Origin: Clostridium gasigenes
GTDB lineage: Bacteria > Bacillota > Clostridia > Clostridiales > Clostridiaceae
Length of the DNA stretch: 64,000 bases
NCBI RefSeq assembly: GCF_900104115.1
Contig: NZ_FNJM01000013.1
Span: 1 to 64,000, forward strand
Reading direction: 5' to 3'
Shown: positions 53,314-61,683 of the stretch, piece after piece
Layout: every line of letters starts with the position of its first letter
How positions within the stretch are numbered: the first letter of the stretch is position 1
Program-made: the position numbers and the translations under genes
The notes under the pieces: model-generated
What the model was told of the DNA's origin: nothing
What the model saw: the letters and a program-made list of their open reading frames with translations, nothing else
Database searches by the model: none

Positions 53314-53736
53314 TTATAAGTATTTTTTTGCTATATCTACTACTTTATCAAATTTATCAATATTACTATTTATAAATTCAATTAATTCAGCTGTTGAAGG
53401 TTCTTTATATCTATGTGATATTCTATTTCTAAGTAGTCTCGCTTCATTTAAAAATAAATATATCTCTTCATAAATTACATTGTCCTTATTTAAAATAAAT
53501 AAGGACTGCTTCATATCAATGCCTATTTTAAATTTCTTATTTTCTTTTAATAGCATAGAAATTAAATGTTCAACTGTTATAAAAAAGTCTACAAAAATTT
53601 GTTTTAATCCAAATTCAATATATAATATATTTTTTTCTTCTGGAGTTTCCTCTAAAACACTTTTACATTCTTTAAGATTTTCTAAAACCTCAGTCATATC
53701 CTCAATTATTTTAAGTAATCTTCCTTCATTTAGCAT
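53314..53736 (-). CDS. hepT: HEPN-domain toxin, HepT-like
   Basis: A 140-aa all-helical HEPN protein of the DUF86/HepT family. The catalytic RNase motif R-x4-H-x-Y is present as RNRISHRY (Arg103, His108, Tyr110). In type VII toxin-antitoxin systems HepT is an RNase that MntA inactivates by adding AMP to the motif tyrosine. Its ATG overlaps the stop of the nucleotidyltransferase gene (TTATGCTAA). The order antitoxin-toxin matches that of known HepT-MntA pairs. Confidence 0.87.
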   Translation of the reverse strand: MLNEGRLLKIIEDMTEVLENLKECKSVLEETPEEKNILYIEFGLKQIFVDFFITVEHLISMLLKENKKFKIGIDMKQSLFILNKDNVIYEEIYLFLNEARLLRNRISHRYKEPSTAELIEFINSNIDKFDKVVDIAKKYL

Positions 53737-54143
53737 AATAAATCCCTCTTTCTACATTCAAAGTAATGCTCATTTTCTCTATAATACCATTCAGTATTAT
53801 CTATAAGTTTATTTAATGATACACTGTTATCTTGACTGTATATCAACTTATTATTATTTAATATCTCTATTTTTATAAAAACATCTAATTTTTCACTATT
53901 CAAATCAACAACATCAATTGGTCTATCTAATAAATCCTCTAAATATAATTCTAAATTTAATATTGCCTTAATATTTAACTTGCTACTACTTAATATTGCA
54001 ATATCTACATCAGACTCTTCATTAAATTCGTCTGTTAGGACGCTTCCAAAAACTAAAGCAGTACTTAATCCTAATTTAATAAAGTAATTTTTTAAATTAT
54101 CACTATTTAGTTTTTCAAATATCACATTTTGCAAACACTCCAC
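53730..54143 (-). CDS. mntA: MntA-like nucleotidyltransferase antitoxin
   Basis: A 137-aa minimal nucleotidyltransferase. The motif GS-x10-DxD is exact: Gly33-Ser34 and Asp45/Asp47 (GSVLTDEFNEESDVD); Asp77 (RPIDVVD) is the likely third acidic residue. It has the domain size of MntA antitoxins that AMPylate HepT. Start GTG 54143 with AAGGGT upstream is uncertain; the region between its predicted promoter (54320-54348) and the gene contains a dispersed palindrome. Confidence 0.85.
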   Translation of the reverse strand: MECLQNVIFEKLNSDNLKNYFIKLGLSTALVFGSVLTDEFNEESDVDIAILSSSKLNIKAILNLELYLEDLLDRPIDVVDLNSEKLDVFIKIEILNNNKLIYSQDNSVSLNKLIDNTEWYYRENEHYFECRKRDLLC

Positions 54144-54166
54144 ACCCTTCTTATTTCATATATTTA

Positions 54167-54234
54167 AGGCATTGTAAAATAAATAATAGACCAAAAATCA
54201 AAGATACTGGTCTATTATTTATTTTATGATGCCT
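54167..54234. repeat. Dispersed palindrome, well preserved
   Basis: AGGCATTGTAAAATAAATAAT and ATTATTTATTTTATGATGCCT arms with inner AGACC/GGTCT also pairing. It lies within the presumed mntA leader. Confidence 0.85.
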
Positions 54235-54319
54235 AATACACTATATTACTAATTCAATTCTGCAACCTAAATATATCTCTTCTCTACATTCTCATATATG
54301 AATCACTTACTATATCTTT

Positions 54320-54348
54320 ATTATATCCAATTAGTATCTTTTAAACAA
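54320..54348 (-). promoter_or_regulatory. Promoter-like element upstream of the mntA-hepT pair
   Basis: On the minus strand, TTGTTT (54343-54348), 17-nt spacer, TATAAT (54320-54325). The surrounding sequence TAATTGGATATAATAAAG is identical to the promoter at 27778-27806. Confidence 0.6.
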
Positions 54349-54430
54349 TATAAAGTGATTCTTAGCTTCAGTTGGAGTGTTAGTAATTGTAGGATATGAT
54401 AAATGTTGCAAAGCTCCACTTAATCATAAA

Positions 54431-54459
54431 ATAGGCTTGTATATTTACGACAAGCCTAT
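54431..54459. terminator. Hairpin, possible terminator
   Basis: ATAGGCTTGT and ACAAGCCTAT perfect 10-bp stem with a 9-nt loop, in the gap between the TA pair and the plus-strand gene. U-tracts are weak on both sides. Confidence 0.4.
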
Positions 54460-54638
54460 AAACTTTTCTCTAATTATTATAAAATATAATATTATACAAT
54501 TCTATCTAATCTGTTAGATAAATTGGAATTTGAATATTTATTAATTTTTTTTTACAATCACTCTGCAAGGCAATTCTGTCATTTTTGCATAAAGGATTTT
54601 TACATAAATAAAAATCTATGCATCATAATGCTTTAAAG

Positions 54639-54667
54639 TTGACATAAACAAAATATTAGTTTATCAT
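54639..54667 (+). promoter_or_regulatory. Promoter of the gene at 54714
   Basis: TTGACA (54639-54644), 17-nt spacer, TATCAT (54662-54667); predicted start near 54674. Confidence 0.8.
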
Positions 54668-54671
54668 ATAT

Positions 54672-54694
54672 CTATAGATCAAATTGATCTATAG
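54672..54694. promoter_or_regulatory. Perfect 23-bp palindrome at the transcription start, putative operator
   Basis: CTATAGATCAA (54672-54682), A, TTGATCTATAG (54684-54694): 11-bp perfect arms centred on position 54683, overlapping the predicted +1 and lying 5 nt before the AAGGAGG of the gene. A site for a dimeric repressor is the simplest explanation; a hairpin masking the RBS region is an alternative. Confidence 0.7.
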
Positions 54695-54713
54695 TTCCAA
54701 GGAGGTAAAAAAG

Positions 54714-55148
54714 ATGAATCAGATAATGAAAGATTTTTTCGGTAGTAGTTCGATTCCAAAGAATCCAGACACAGAAAGGGTAATTGAATTCTTAACACAA
54801 CCAGAATCAGTTAATCAGATGATTGCTATGTCAAAAGTTGGATTACCTGCACTTACAGGTGTAGTCAAGGAACTAGAGGACCTGTTTGGAGATTGCGAAG
54901 AATTTCCTCTTAATCATGACGCTGCAGACGCAAATGCGCCCAACCGCCGCAATATTGGCTGGATGGTACGCTTCGTCATGAGGGCTTATGGCTACACACC
55001 TATTTCCAAAGGATTTCCAGACGCTAATGACAGCATCGAGCGAACAAGAATTGGAAAATTTTCAGGTTCTAAATATTTTGGAACCGCTGCAGTTTATGCA
55101 AAGACAATTTCAAATCCAGATTATACAATTGTAGTAACAAGTGTATAG
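54714..55148 (+). CDS. Unknown protein in a foreign-looking single-gene unit
   Basis: A 144-aa soluble protein. ATG 54714 follows AAGGAGG. The N-terminus (about 1-65) is helical and acidic (ERVIEFLTQ, LPALTGVVKELEDLFG). The C-terminal half has a distinctive RRNIGWMVRFVMRAYGYTP, and then RIGKFSGSKYFGTAAVYAKT, which looks like a small conserved domain, not one I can name. Base use in 54895-55080 (CGCCGC, GCGCCCAACC, TACGCTTCGTC) is clearly richer in GC than neighbours, pointing to transfer. The gene is a complete unit: strong promoter, palindromic operator, gene, terminator. Confidence 0.75.
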   Translation: MNQIMKDFFGSSSIPKNPDTERVIEFLTQPESVNQMIAMSKVGLPALTGVVKELEDLFGDCEEFPLNHDAADANAPNRRNIGWMVRFVMRAYGYTPISKGFPDANDSIERTRIGKFSGSKYFGTAAVYAKTISNPDYTIVVTSV

Positions 55149-55157
55149 AAATTAAGT

Positions 55158-55194
55158 ATACCCAACATCTGTTCAGATGTCGGGTATCTTTTTA
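55158..55194 (+). terminator. Terminator of the gene at 54714
   Basis: ATACCC-ACATCTG hairpin with TTCA loop followed by TCTTTTTATT on the plus strand. Confidence 0.9.
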
Positions 55195-55387
55195 TTATTT
55201 AGTTAAATGGATAAATAAATTTCTGATTTGTCATTATTCCATTATGCTTACAAATTACTATTTATATATTAGTTTTTTAAGAACTAATATACAATTCTAT
55301 ACAAGTATTTACTAAATTATAGTTTATTTATATACTAATCATAACATAAGAACCATAATATTTTATGTCTAATATTAAAACAAAAAT

Positions 55388-55428
55388 AAGACCCTATAAT
55401 TCATAATAAATGAATTATAGGGTCTTAT
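55388..55428 (-). terminator. Terminator of tpiA (end of the glycolytic operon)
   Basis: AAGACCCTATAATTCAT and its perfect complement, minus-strand TTATTTTTG tail, close to the stop at 55440. Confidence 0.9.
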
Positions 55429-55439
55429 AAAAAAAATTC

Positions 55440-56189
55440 TTATTTGAAATTAACTATTCCTGCAAAATCTGTAGCAAGTAAGCTAGCTCCGCCAACTAAA
55501 GCTCCATCGATATCTGACATACCCATTTGTTCGCTTATTGTGTTTGGCTTAACTGATCCACCGTATTGGATTCTTACTGCAGCTGCAATTTCTTTTGAGT
55601 ACATTTCTGCAACCATTCCTCTTATAGCAGCTATAGTTTCGTTTGCTTGTTCTGAAGTAGCAGTTTTACCTGTTCCAATAGCCCAAATTGGTTCGTAAGC
55701 TATTACTAAGTTTTTAGCTTGATCATTTGTTAATCCAGCTATATCAACTTTGATTTGAGCTTCGATAACATTATTAGTTGTTCCATTTTCTCTATCTTCT
55801 AATGATTCTCCACAACAAAGAATTGGAACTAAGTTATGAGCGTAAGCCGCTTTAACTTTTTTGTTACAAGCTTCATCTGTTTCATTGAAGTATTCTCTTC
55901 TTTCACTGTGTCCTATAACAACATAAGAAACTCCCATAGCTTCAAGCATTCCTGGAGCTACTTCTCCTGTGAAAGCACCATTTTCTGCAAAGTGCATGTT
56001 TTGTGCTGCTATTTTAATGTTTGAACCAGCAGCAGCTTTTAAAGCAGCGTCTAAACAAACAAAAGTTGGACATATAACTATGTCACAAGTAGCATCCTTA
56101 ACTAATGATTTTAATTCTTCTATAACAGTAACTGCTTGTGCAGGTGTGTAATTCATTTTCCAATTTCCAGCTATTATTGCTTTTCTCAT
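55440..56189 (-). CDS. tpiA: Triosephosphate isomerase
   Basis: A 249-aa TIM-barrel enzyme interconverting dihydroxyacetone phosphate and glyceraldehyde 3-phosphate. Active-site residues: Lys11 (GNWKMN), His95 (IGHSERR) and Glu167 ([11 protein letters not shown]), plus the phosphate-binding YGGSVKP and [12 protein letters not shown] 56189 follows AAGAGGTGAATATA; a GTG in the same frame is inside that RBS. It is the last gene of the cggR-gap-pgk-tpiA block. The 123-nt gap to pgk contains a palindrome. Confidence 0.97.
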   Translation of the reverse strand: MRKAIIAGNWKMNYTPAQAVTVIEELKSLVKDATCDIVICPTFVCLDAALKAAAGSNIKIAAQNMHFAENGAFTGEVAPGMLEAMGVSYVVIGHSERREYFNETDEACNKKVKAAYAHNLVPILCCGESLEDRENGTTNNVIEAQIKVDIAGLTNDQAKNLVIAYEPIWAIGTGKTATSEQANETIAAIRGMVAEMYSKEIAAAVRIQYGGSVKPNTISEQMGMSDIDGALVGGASLLATDFAGIVNFK

Positions 56190-56237
56190 TATATTCACCT
56201 CTTAATTTTATTTTTTCAATTTATTTTAATATTGATT

Positions 56238-56307
56238 AGGTAACCTAAAATAAATAACTTTTCAGTAATTTTTATAACTCTGATTAATTATTTATTTATG
56301 GCAACTC
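56238..56307. repeat. Dispersed palindrome family member between pgk and tpiA
   Basis: AGGTAACCTAAAATAAATAA pairs imperfectly with TTAATTATTTATTTATGGCAACTCT. It sits inside the glycolytic operon, so it is transcribed. Confidence 0.6.
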
Positions 56308-56311
56308 TTAA

Positions 56312-57487
56312 TTAGTTATTTAAAGCTTCTATTCCAGGTAATAACTTACCTTCTAAGAATTCAAGTGATGCTCCACCACCTGTTGATATGTGAGTCATTT
56401 TGTCTCCAAATCCTAAGATATTAACAGCTGCAGCTGAGTCTCCTCCACCAATAACTGTTGTAGCATCTGCATCAGCCATAGCTTTAGCAACTGCAATTGT
56501 ACCCTTATTGAAGTTATCGAATTCGAATACTCCCATAGGTCCATTCCAGATAACAGTCTTAGCATCTTTAATAGCATCTGCATATATAGCATCTGTTTTA
56601 GGTCCGATGTCTAATCCCATATGTCCTTCTGGTATGTTTTGATCTGCTGTAACTATTGCTTCAACATCTTTAAATCCTGCTGCAACTCTATGGTCTACAG
56701 GTAATAAGAATTTAACACCCTTAGCTTTAGCTTTTTCAATCATTTCCATTGCATAGTCAACTCTATCAGCTTCAACTAATGAAGTCCCGATTTCGTATCC
56801 TTGTGCTTTTAGGAATGTATAAGCCATTCCTCCACCAATTATTAATGTATCAACTTTATCTAATAAATTATTTATAACTGCTATTTTATCTGAAACCTTA
56901 GCTCCACCTAATATAGCAACAAAAGGTCTAACTGGCGCATTTACTGCTTCTCCTAAGAACTTTAATTCTTTTTGGATTAAGTATCCACAAACAGCTGTAT
57001 CTAAGAATTCTGTAACTCCAACTGTAGAGCAATGAGCTCTATGAGCAGTTCCAAATGCATCATTAACAAATACGTCAGCAAGTGATGCTAATTCTTTTGA
57101 GAATGCTGGATCATTTTTAGTTTCTTCTTTTCTACATCTAGTGTTTTCTAATAATACGATATCTCCGTCGTTCATTTCTGCAACTGCTTTTTTAGCATTT
57201 GCTCCAACAACTTCTTCATCTCTAGCGAAAACTACTGTTTGACCTAAAAGTTCGCTTAATTTTGTAGCAACTGGTGCTAATGATTTTGAAGCATCTTTTC
57301 CTAAATGTGAACAAAGGATAACCTTCGCTCCATTTTTAACTAAATACTTAATAGTAGGTAATGCACCATTTAATCTATTTACGTCAGTTATAACGCCTTC
57401 TTTTAATGGCACGTTAAAATCACATCTTACTAAAACTCTTTTACTTTTTACATCGATATCTTCGATAGTTTTTTTGTTAAAGTTCAT
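56312..57487 (-). CDS. pgk: Phosphoglycerate kinase
   Basis: A 391-aa two-domain kinase making ATP and 3-phosphoglycerate from 1,3-bisphosphoglycerate. Signatures: [27 protein letters not shown], the hinge [29 protein letters not shown], and nucleotide loop GPMGVFE plus [12 protein letters not shown] 57487 follows AAGGGGTG; a TTG start seven codons upstream would overlap that RBS. Confidence 0.97.
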   Translation of the reverse strand: MNFNKKTIEDIDVKSKRVLVRCDFNVPLKEGVITDVNRLNGALPTIKYLVKNGAKVILCSHLGKDASKSLAPVATKLSELLGQTVVFARDEEVVGANAKKAVAEMNDGDIVLLENTRCRKEETKNDPAFSKELASLADVFVNDAFGTAHRAHCSTVGVTEFLDTAVCGYLIQKELKFLGEAVNAPVRPFVAILGGAKVSDKIAVINNLLDKVDTLIIGGGMAYTFLKAQGYEIGTSLVEADRVDYAMEMIEKAKAKGVKFLLPVDHRVAAGFKDVEAIVTADQNIPEGHMGLDIGPKTDAIYADAIKDAKTVIWNGPMGVFEFDNFNKGTIAVAKAMADADATTVIGGGDSAAAVNILGFGDKMTHISTGGGASLEFLEGKLLPGIEALNN

Positions 57488-57552
57488 AATAATATACACC
57501 CCTTGCAATTTTTTATAAAAGCTTTACTAAATAAAGTATTGCTTAAAAGAAA

Positions 57553-57592
57553 TTGGTCTGACCTCATAGCATTAACTACAAAACCAGACCAA
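57553..57592 (-). promoter_or_regulatory. Intercistronic hairpin between gap and pgk
   Basis: TTGGTCTG (57553-57560) and CAGACCAA (57585-57592) pair across 24 nt. There is no U-run after it on the minus strand. It may mark an mRNA-processing or stability point of the gap operon. Confidence 0.45.
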
Positions 57593-57662
57593 CAACTATG
57601 TCTTTATTTCTTACACGGCATCCCCAAAAGAAATGCCTTAAATATTAAATTATAAAAATTTA

Positions 57663-58661
57663 CTATTTAGTTACTAAGAATTTTAAAGTTCTGATAAGTT
57701 GGTTAGTGTATGACATTTCGTTATCGTACCATGAAGCTACTTTAACTAATTGTGCATCCCCAACTTGCATAACTCTTGTTTGAGTTCCATCGAATAATGA
57801 TCCGAATGAAATTCCTATTACGTCAGCAGATACTATTTCATCAGTTGTGTAACCGAATGATTCATCAGCAGCAGCTTTCATAGCAGCGTTTATTTCTTCT
57901 ACAGTAACGTTCTTTCCTAAAGTACAAACTAATTCAGTTAATGAACCAGTTATAACTGGTACTCTTTGAGCGTTTCCGTCTAATTTACCCTTTAATGCTG
58001 GGATTACTAAACCAATTGCTTTAGCAGCTCCAGTTGAGTTAGGAACTATGCTTGCAGCAGCAGCTCTTCCTCTTCTTAAGTCACCCTTAGCATGTGGAGC
58101 GTCTAATGTATTTTGATCATTTGTGTATGCATGAATTGTAGTCATGAATCCTTTTTCTAATCCAAATTGATCATTTAATACCTTAGCCATTGGAGCTAAA
58201 CAGTTTGTAGTACATGAAGCACCTGAAACAACTGTTTCTGTTCCATCTAATATATCTTGGTTTACGTTAAACACTATTGTCTTAACGTCTCCTGTTGCAG
58301 GAGCAGATATAAGAACTTTCTTAGCTCCAGCTGTTATATGAGCTTCAGCCTTTTCCTTATCAGCGAAGAAACCAGTACATTCAAGTACTACGTCTACTTT
58401 TAATTCACCCCAAGGTAAGTTAGCTGGATTTCTTTCAGCTACAACTTTAATTTCTTTACCATTAACTACAAATCCACCATCTTTAAGTTCAATGTTTCCA
58501 TTAAATCTTCCTTGAGCTGAATCATATTTAAATAAATGTGTTAATGTTTTAGCATCTGTTAAATCATTGATTGCTACCACGTTAAATTCAGGGTTGTCAA
58601 TCATTAATCTTAATGCTAATCTTCCTATTCTTCCAAAACCATTAATCGCTACGTTTACCAT
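57663..58661 (-). CDS. gap: Glyceraldehyde-3-phosphate dehydrogenase
   Basis: A 332-aa NAD-dependent phosphorylating GAPDH. Rossmann INGFGRIGR (7-15), the catalytic cysteine in [12 protein letters not shown] (about residue 150), the active-site histidine in [10 protein letters not shown], and the [20 protein letters not shown] stretch. The C-terminal [12 protein letters not shown] is standard. AGGAGG precedes ATG 58661. It is the first structural gene after cggR, as in Bacillus and other Clostridia. Confidence 0.98.
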   Translation of the reverse strand: MVNVAINGFGRIGRLALRLMIDNPEFNVVAINDLTDAKTLTHLFKYDSAQGRFNGNIELKDGGFVVNGKEIKVVAERNPANLPWGELKVDVVLECTGFFADKEKAEAHITAGAKKVLISAPATGDVKTIVFNVNQDILDGTETVVSGASCTTNCLAPMAKVLNDQFGLEKGFMTTIHAYTNDQNTLDAPHAKGDLRRGRAAAASIVPNSTGAAKAIGLVIPALKGKLDGNAQRVPVITGSLTELVCTLGKNVTVEEINAAMKAAADESFGYTTDEIVSADVIGISFGSLFDGTQTRVMQVGDAQLVKVASWYDNEMSYTNQLIRTLKFLVTK

Positions 58662-58710
58662 TGCAATTACCTCCTATAAAATAGATCTATTTAAAATTAA
58701 ATTTTAAAGC

Positions 58711-59748
58711 TTATTTAGTTTGTTCTTTAATAAATTCTAATATTTTTCTTCCTGCAGATTCATCTGTTACAAGCACAGCATTTTTATTATTCATCATAGT
58801 AGACAAAATGGATTCAACTTTGTGTTCTCCAGCTGCTACTGCAATATGCGTACTTATATTTTTAGCTTGATTAATGTTTATTCCAATTGAAGTATTTTCC
58901 GATACAACTTTAGACTCTTTATTAAAATAACATCCAAAAGCTTCGCCTATGGCTCCTAAGGATCTTAATCTCTCTGTTTCAACTAAAGATGTTCCTCTTT
59001 TTTCTGCCATTTCAATAGCATTACCTATTCCATAAATAAGAATATCTGCTTTATGGATAGTATCTATTACTTCTTTTATTTCTTTTTCCTTAAGCAGTGT
59101 GTCTAAGACCTCTAAACTTAAGTTTTCTGGAATATGAAGCATTTTATAGCTTGCATTAATTTTTTTAGCAAAAGATGCTGCTAAAGTATTAGCTTGACTC
59201 TCAACCTTTCTTCCCATTCCGCCTCTGGCTGGAACAACAAGAATATCTGACACATTATTTATTTTAGGAAATGCTTCAACAAATTCTTTAATAGTATTAC
59301 CACCAGTTAATGCAATTATGTCATTATTTTTTATAATTGTTTTTACATAATTGGCAGTAGCTTTTCCAAGCTCTTTTAATATTGTTGGATTTGCATTAGT
59401 ATCTCCTGGAACAATTATTACATCTTTTAACCCAAGGAATGATCTTATACTCTCTTCGATATCAGATAATCCTTTAAGTTCGTGGATAAAATCTTTTAGC
59501 CTATCAACAACTTCTTGTCCCTCTTCAGTAACAGTCATTCCTGGGGTATTTATCTCAATTAAGTTTTGAGATTTTAAAAAACTAATTTCAGTTCTTACAA
59601 TTCTTTCCCCAAGATTTAGTCGATTTGCTAAAACTCTTCTACCAATTGGTTGATTATAACTTATAGTTCTTAGAACGTTATATCTTTTTTCCAGGACTTC
59701 TACAAGCTCAGGAACTATTTTTTTCTGTAATGATAATATTTCCTGCAC
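58711..59748 (-). CDS. cggR: Central glycolytic genes regulator CggR (SorC family)
   Basis: A 345-aa repressor of the gap operon; in Bacillus its effector is fructose 1,6-bisphosphate. The N-terminal HTH (about 28-60: RTISYNQPIGRRVLANRLNLGERIVRTEISFLKSQNLI) is followed by the SorC sugar-phosphate-binding domain (about 85-340) with IVPGDTNANPTILKELGKA, ALTGGNTIKEF, GGMGRK and GIGNAIEMAEKRG. Start: GTG 59748 after GGGAGGGCTAAAA, giving the length of other CggR proteins; 24 upstream in-frame codons cover the operator and promoter and are not coding. Confidence 0.94.
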   Translation of the reverse strand: MQEILSLQKKIVPELVEVLEKRYNVLRTISYNQPIGRRVLANRLNLGERIVRTEISFLKSQNLIEINTPGMTVTEEGQEVVDRLKDFIHELKGLSDIEESIRSFLGLKDVIIVPGDTNANPTILKELGKATANYVKTIIKNNDIIALTGGNTIKEFVEAFPKINNVSDILVVPARGGMGRKVESQANTLAASFAKKINASYKMLHIPENLSLEVLDTLLKEKEIKEVIDTIHKADILIYGIGNAIEMAEKRGTSLVETERLRSLGAIGEAFGCYFNKESKVVSENTSIGININQAKNISTHIAVAAGEHKVESILSTMMNNKNAVLVTDESAGRKILEFIKEQTK

Positions 59749-59770
59749 TTTTAGCCCTCCCTTGGTCGAA

Positions 59771-59801
59771 AAGCGTCCCACGCTTTTTTCAAGCGTCCCA
59801 C
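59771..59801 (-). promoter_or_regulatory. CggR operator
   Basis: The minus strand has two direct copies of GTGGGACGCTT (59771-59781 and 59791-59801) with 20-bp period. Bacillus CggR binds two direct GGGAC repeats, so the match in motif and arrangement is strong. The site lies just downstream of the -10, the position of a blocking repressor. Confidence 0.9.
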
Positions 59802-59808
59802 AGTTACT

Positions 59809-59837
59809 ATTATAAAACACATCTTAGAAATATGAAA
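59809..59837 (-). promoter_or_regulatory. Promoter of the cggR-gap-pgk-tpiA operon
   Basis: TATAAT (59809-59814) with a weak TTTCAT -35 (59832-59837), 17-nt spacer, immediately upstream of the CggR operator. Confidence 0.7.
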
Positions 59838-59979
59838 GGGTTTCTTGAAAATTTTTATATAGTTTTCGCCTTTTTATTACCAAAAACTCTCCTAAGATGT
59901 GTATTCTAGCCGTATTTTATCTATTTTTTTTATTTAATTGTTAAATAAAAAACACTCTTTATTGTAAAACTTAGGCATT

Positions 59980-61359
59980 TTATATTCTTTTTCTTTTACT
60001 TGAAGATCTTATCCCTAGCTCTTCTCTATATTTTGCTACGGTTCTTCTTGAGATATTTAGTCCTTTTTTATTTAGTTCATTACATATAACTTGATCTGAC
60101 AAAGGCTTAATTCTATTTTCTTCATCTACAAGTGTTTTTATCTTTTTCTTAATATTCACTACTGCTACATCTTCTCCACCATTTTCATTTGAAGTTAAAC
60201 CTGTAGTAAATATATCTTTTATTTTAATCGTTCCCATACTTGTCAGCACGTATTTATCTCTTACAGCTCTACTTATGGTCGATTCATGAACTTCTAATTC
60301 TTCTGCCATTTCTTTTAAACTCATAGGCTTTAAATATTTTTGACCTTTATCAAAGTACTCTATTTGCTTTTTAATTACTTTCTCTAAAATTCTAAGAAGC
60401 GTACCTTTTCTTTGTTCTATACTTTTTATTAGAAACATAGCACTATTTAATTTATTTTTAACATATTCCTCTGCTTGCTTGTCCCCTTTATTATTAATTA
60501 TTTGTTTATATAAGCTATTAATTGATAACCTAGGTAATGCTCCTTCATTCATAATTACAAAATATTCTCCATCTATTTTCCTTATAGATGCATCTGGGAT
60601 TATAAATTTCACTTCCTCACCTGTATAAAACCCCCTTGAAGGTTTTGGCTCTAATGTTTTTATTAAATCTCCACAACTTTGTGCTTCTTTTGGAGTTATT
60701 TTTAAAGCTTTTGAAATATTTATATATTTATTATCTGCAATTGAATCTAAATAATTATCTATTATATCTTCTAAATTTTCGTCTAAAATACCTCTTTTAA
60801 TAAGTTGAATTTTCAAACATTCCTTCAAATCTTTCGCGCCTATTCCATCTGGTTCCAAATCTTGAAGTACATCTAAAGCTTCTTTCCCTAGTTTTTCTGA
60901 TATTTCAAGTTCTCTACATATATCCTTTAAAGGAAAACTTAAATAACCTCTAGAGTCTAGATTTTCAATCATGTATCCAACTATTGTTTTAATAAACTCA
61001 TCTTCATTACATTCCAATACTTGTTCATGAAGATATTCGGTTAATGATTGTTTCTTTGTTATAAAATTAAATGGTGATACATCATTATCACTATCATAAC
61101 TTCCATAGTTTTGCGAACCATAATTATCAAATTCTAAATATTTTATCATTTCTTTATAATCAATTTTATCCTGGTAATTACCTTCTTCTTGAACTGTATC
61201 AAAATTTCCTTCTAGCATAGGATTTTCTGTAAATTCATTGTCTATATATTCCCTTAAATCGCAAGATGACATTTGAAGTAACTTTATAGATAGTTGCATT
61301 TGTTGCGTCATCACAAGCCTTTGTTCTTGGGAAAGATTTAAATTAAAATCTAGTTTCAT
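59980..61359 (-). CDS. rpoN: RNA polymerase sigma-54 factor
   Basis: A 459-aa sigma-54. Region I is glutamine/leucine-rich (about 1-50: LSQEQRLVMTQQMQLSIKLLQMSSCDLREYI), the core-binding region spans about 100-290, an HTH follows (LKEMAEELEVHESTISRAVRDKYV), and the RpoN box ISRRTVAKYREELG is at about 440-453. AAGGTG precedes ATG 61359. It supplies the sigma factor required by the AcoR-like activator at 26059. Location just upstream of cggR is common in Clostridium. Confidence 0.96.
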   Translation of the reverse strand: MKLDFNLNLSQEQRLVMTQQMQLSIKLLQMSSCDLREYIDNEFTENPMLEGNFDTVQEEGNYQDKIDYKEMIKYLEFDNYGSQNYGSYDSDNDVSPFNFITKKQSLTEYLHEQVLECNEDEFIKTIVGYMIENLDSRGYLSFPLKDICRELEISEKLGKEALDVLQDLEPDGIGAKDLKECLKIQLIKRGILDENLEDIIDNYLDSIADNKYINISKALKITPKEAQSCGDLIKTLEPKPSRGFYTGEEVKFIIPDASIRKIDGEYFVIMNEGALPRLSINSLYKQIINNKGDKQAEEYVKNKLNSAMFLIKSIEQRKGTLLRILEKVIKKQIEYFDKGQKYLKPMSLKEMAEELEVHESTISRAVRDKYVLTSMGTIKIKDIFTTGLTSNENGGEDVAVVNIKKKIKTLVDEENRIKPLSDQVICNELNKKGLNISRRTVAKYREELGIRSSSKRKRI

Positions 61360-61419
61360 AAATTAACACCTTCATTCAATAAAATTATTTAGTTTTTTAA
61401 TATTCTAAATATATATCTA

Positions 61420-61478
61420 AGGCACTTTCAAAAAAATAATAAACCAATTTTATAGTCTATTATTTTTTCCAAGTCTCT
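61420..61478. repeat. Dispersed palindrome family member
   Basis: AGGCACTTTCAAAAAAATAATA pairs with TATTATTTTTTCCAAGTCTCT. It lies upstream of rpoN, in a 309-nt gap that also holds a terminator and another palindrome. Confidence 0.75.
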
Positions 61479-61590
61479 AATATTAATATACACTCTATTT
61501 ATTGAATATTCAAACTCTAAGCGTTTTCTTTTTATTTTTTATTTAGAATAATTTAAGAAATTTCTATTCAATGTTTACTAAAAAATTTCA

Positions 61591-61617
61591 AAAAAAAGAA
61601 AGCCCAAAGGACTTTCT
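61591..61617 (-). terminator. Terminator downstream of degV
   Basis: GAAAGTCC and GGGCTTTC stem, followed on the minus strand by T8. Confidence 0.85.
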
Positions 61618-61629
61618 CTATTTTTAGTT

Positions 61630-61683
61630 AGGCATTTTTTAAAAACAATAGTCCAATACTAAAATAGACTATTCTACTTTGCC
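61630..61683. repeat. Dispersed palindrome family member overlapping the degV 3' end
   Basis: TTAGGCATTTTTTAAAAACAATAGTC pairs imperfectly with GACTATTCTACTTTGCC; the right arm encodes the last codons and stop of degV (61669 onward). Confidence 0.65.

Noticed and set aside
59748-59820. Longer CggR reading frame
   Set aside because: The extra 24 codons consist of the operator repeats and promoter; the GTG start with GGGAGGG fits the family length.
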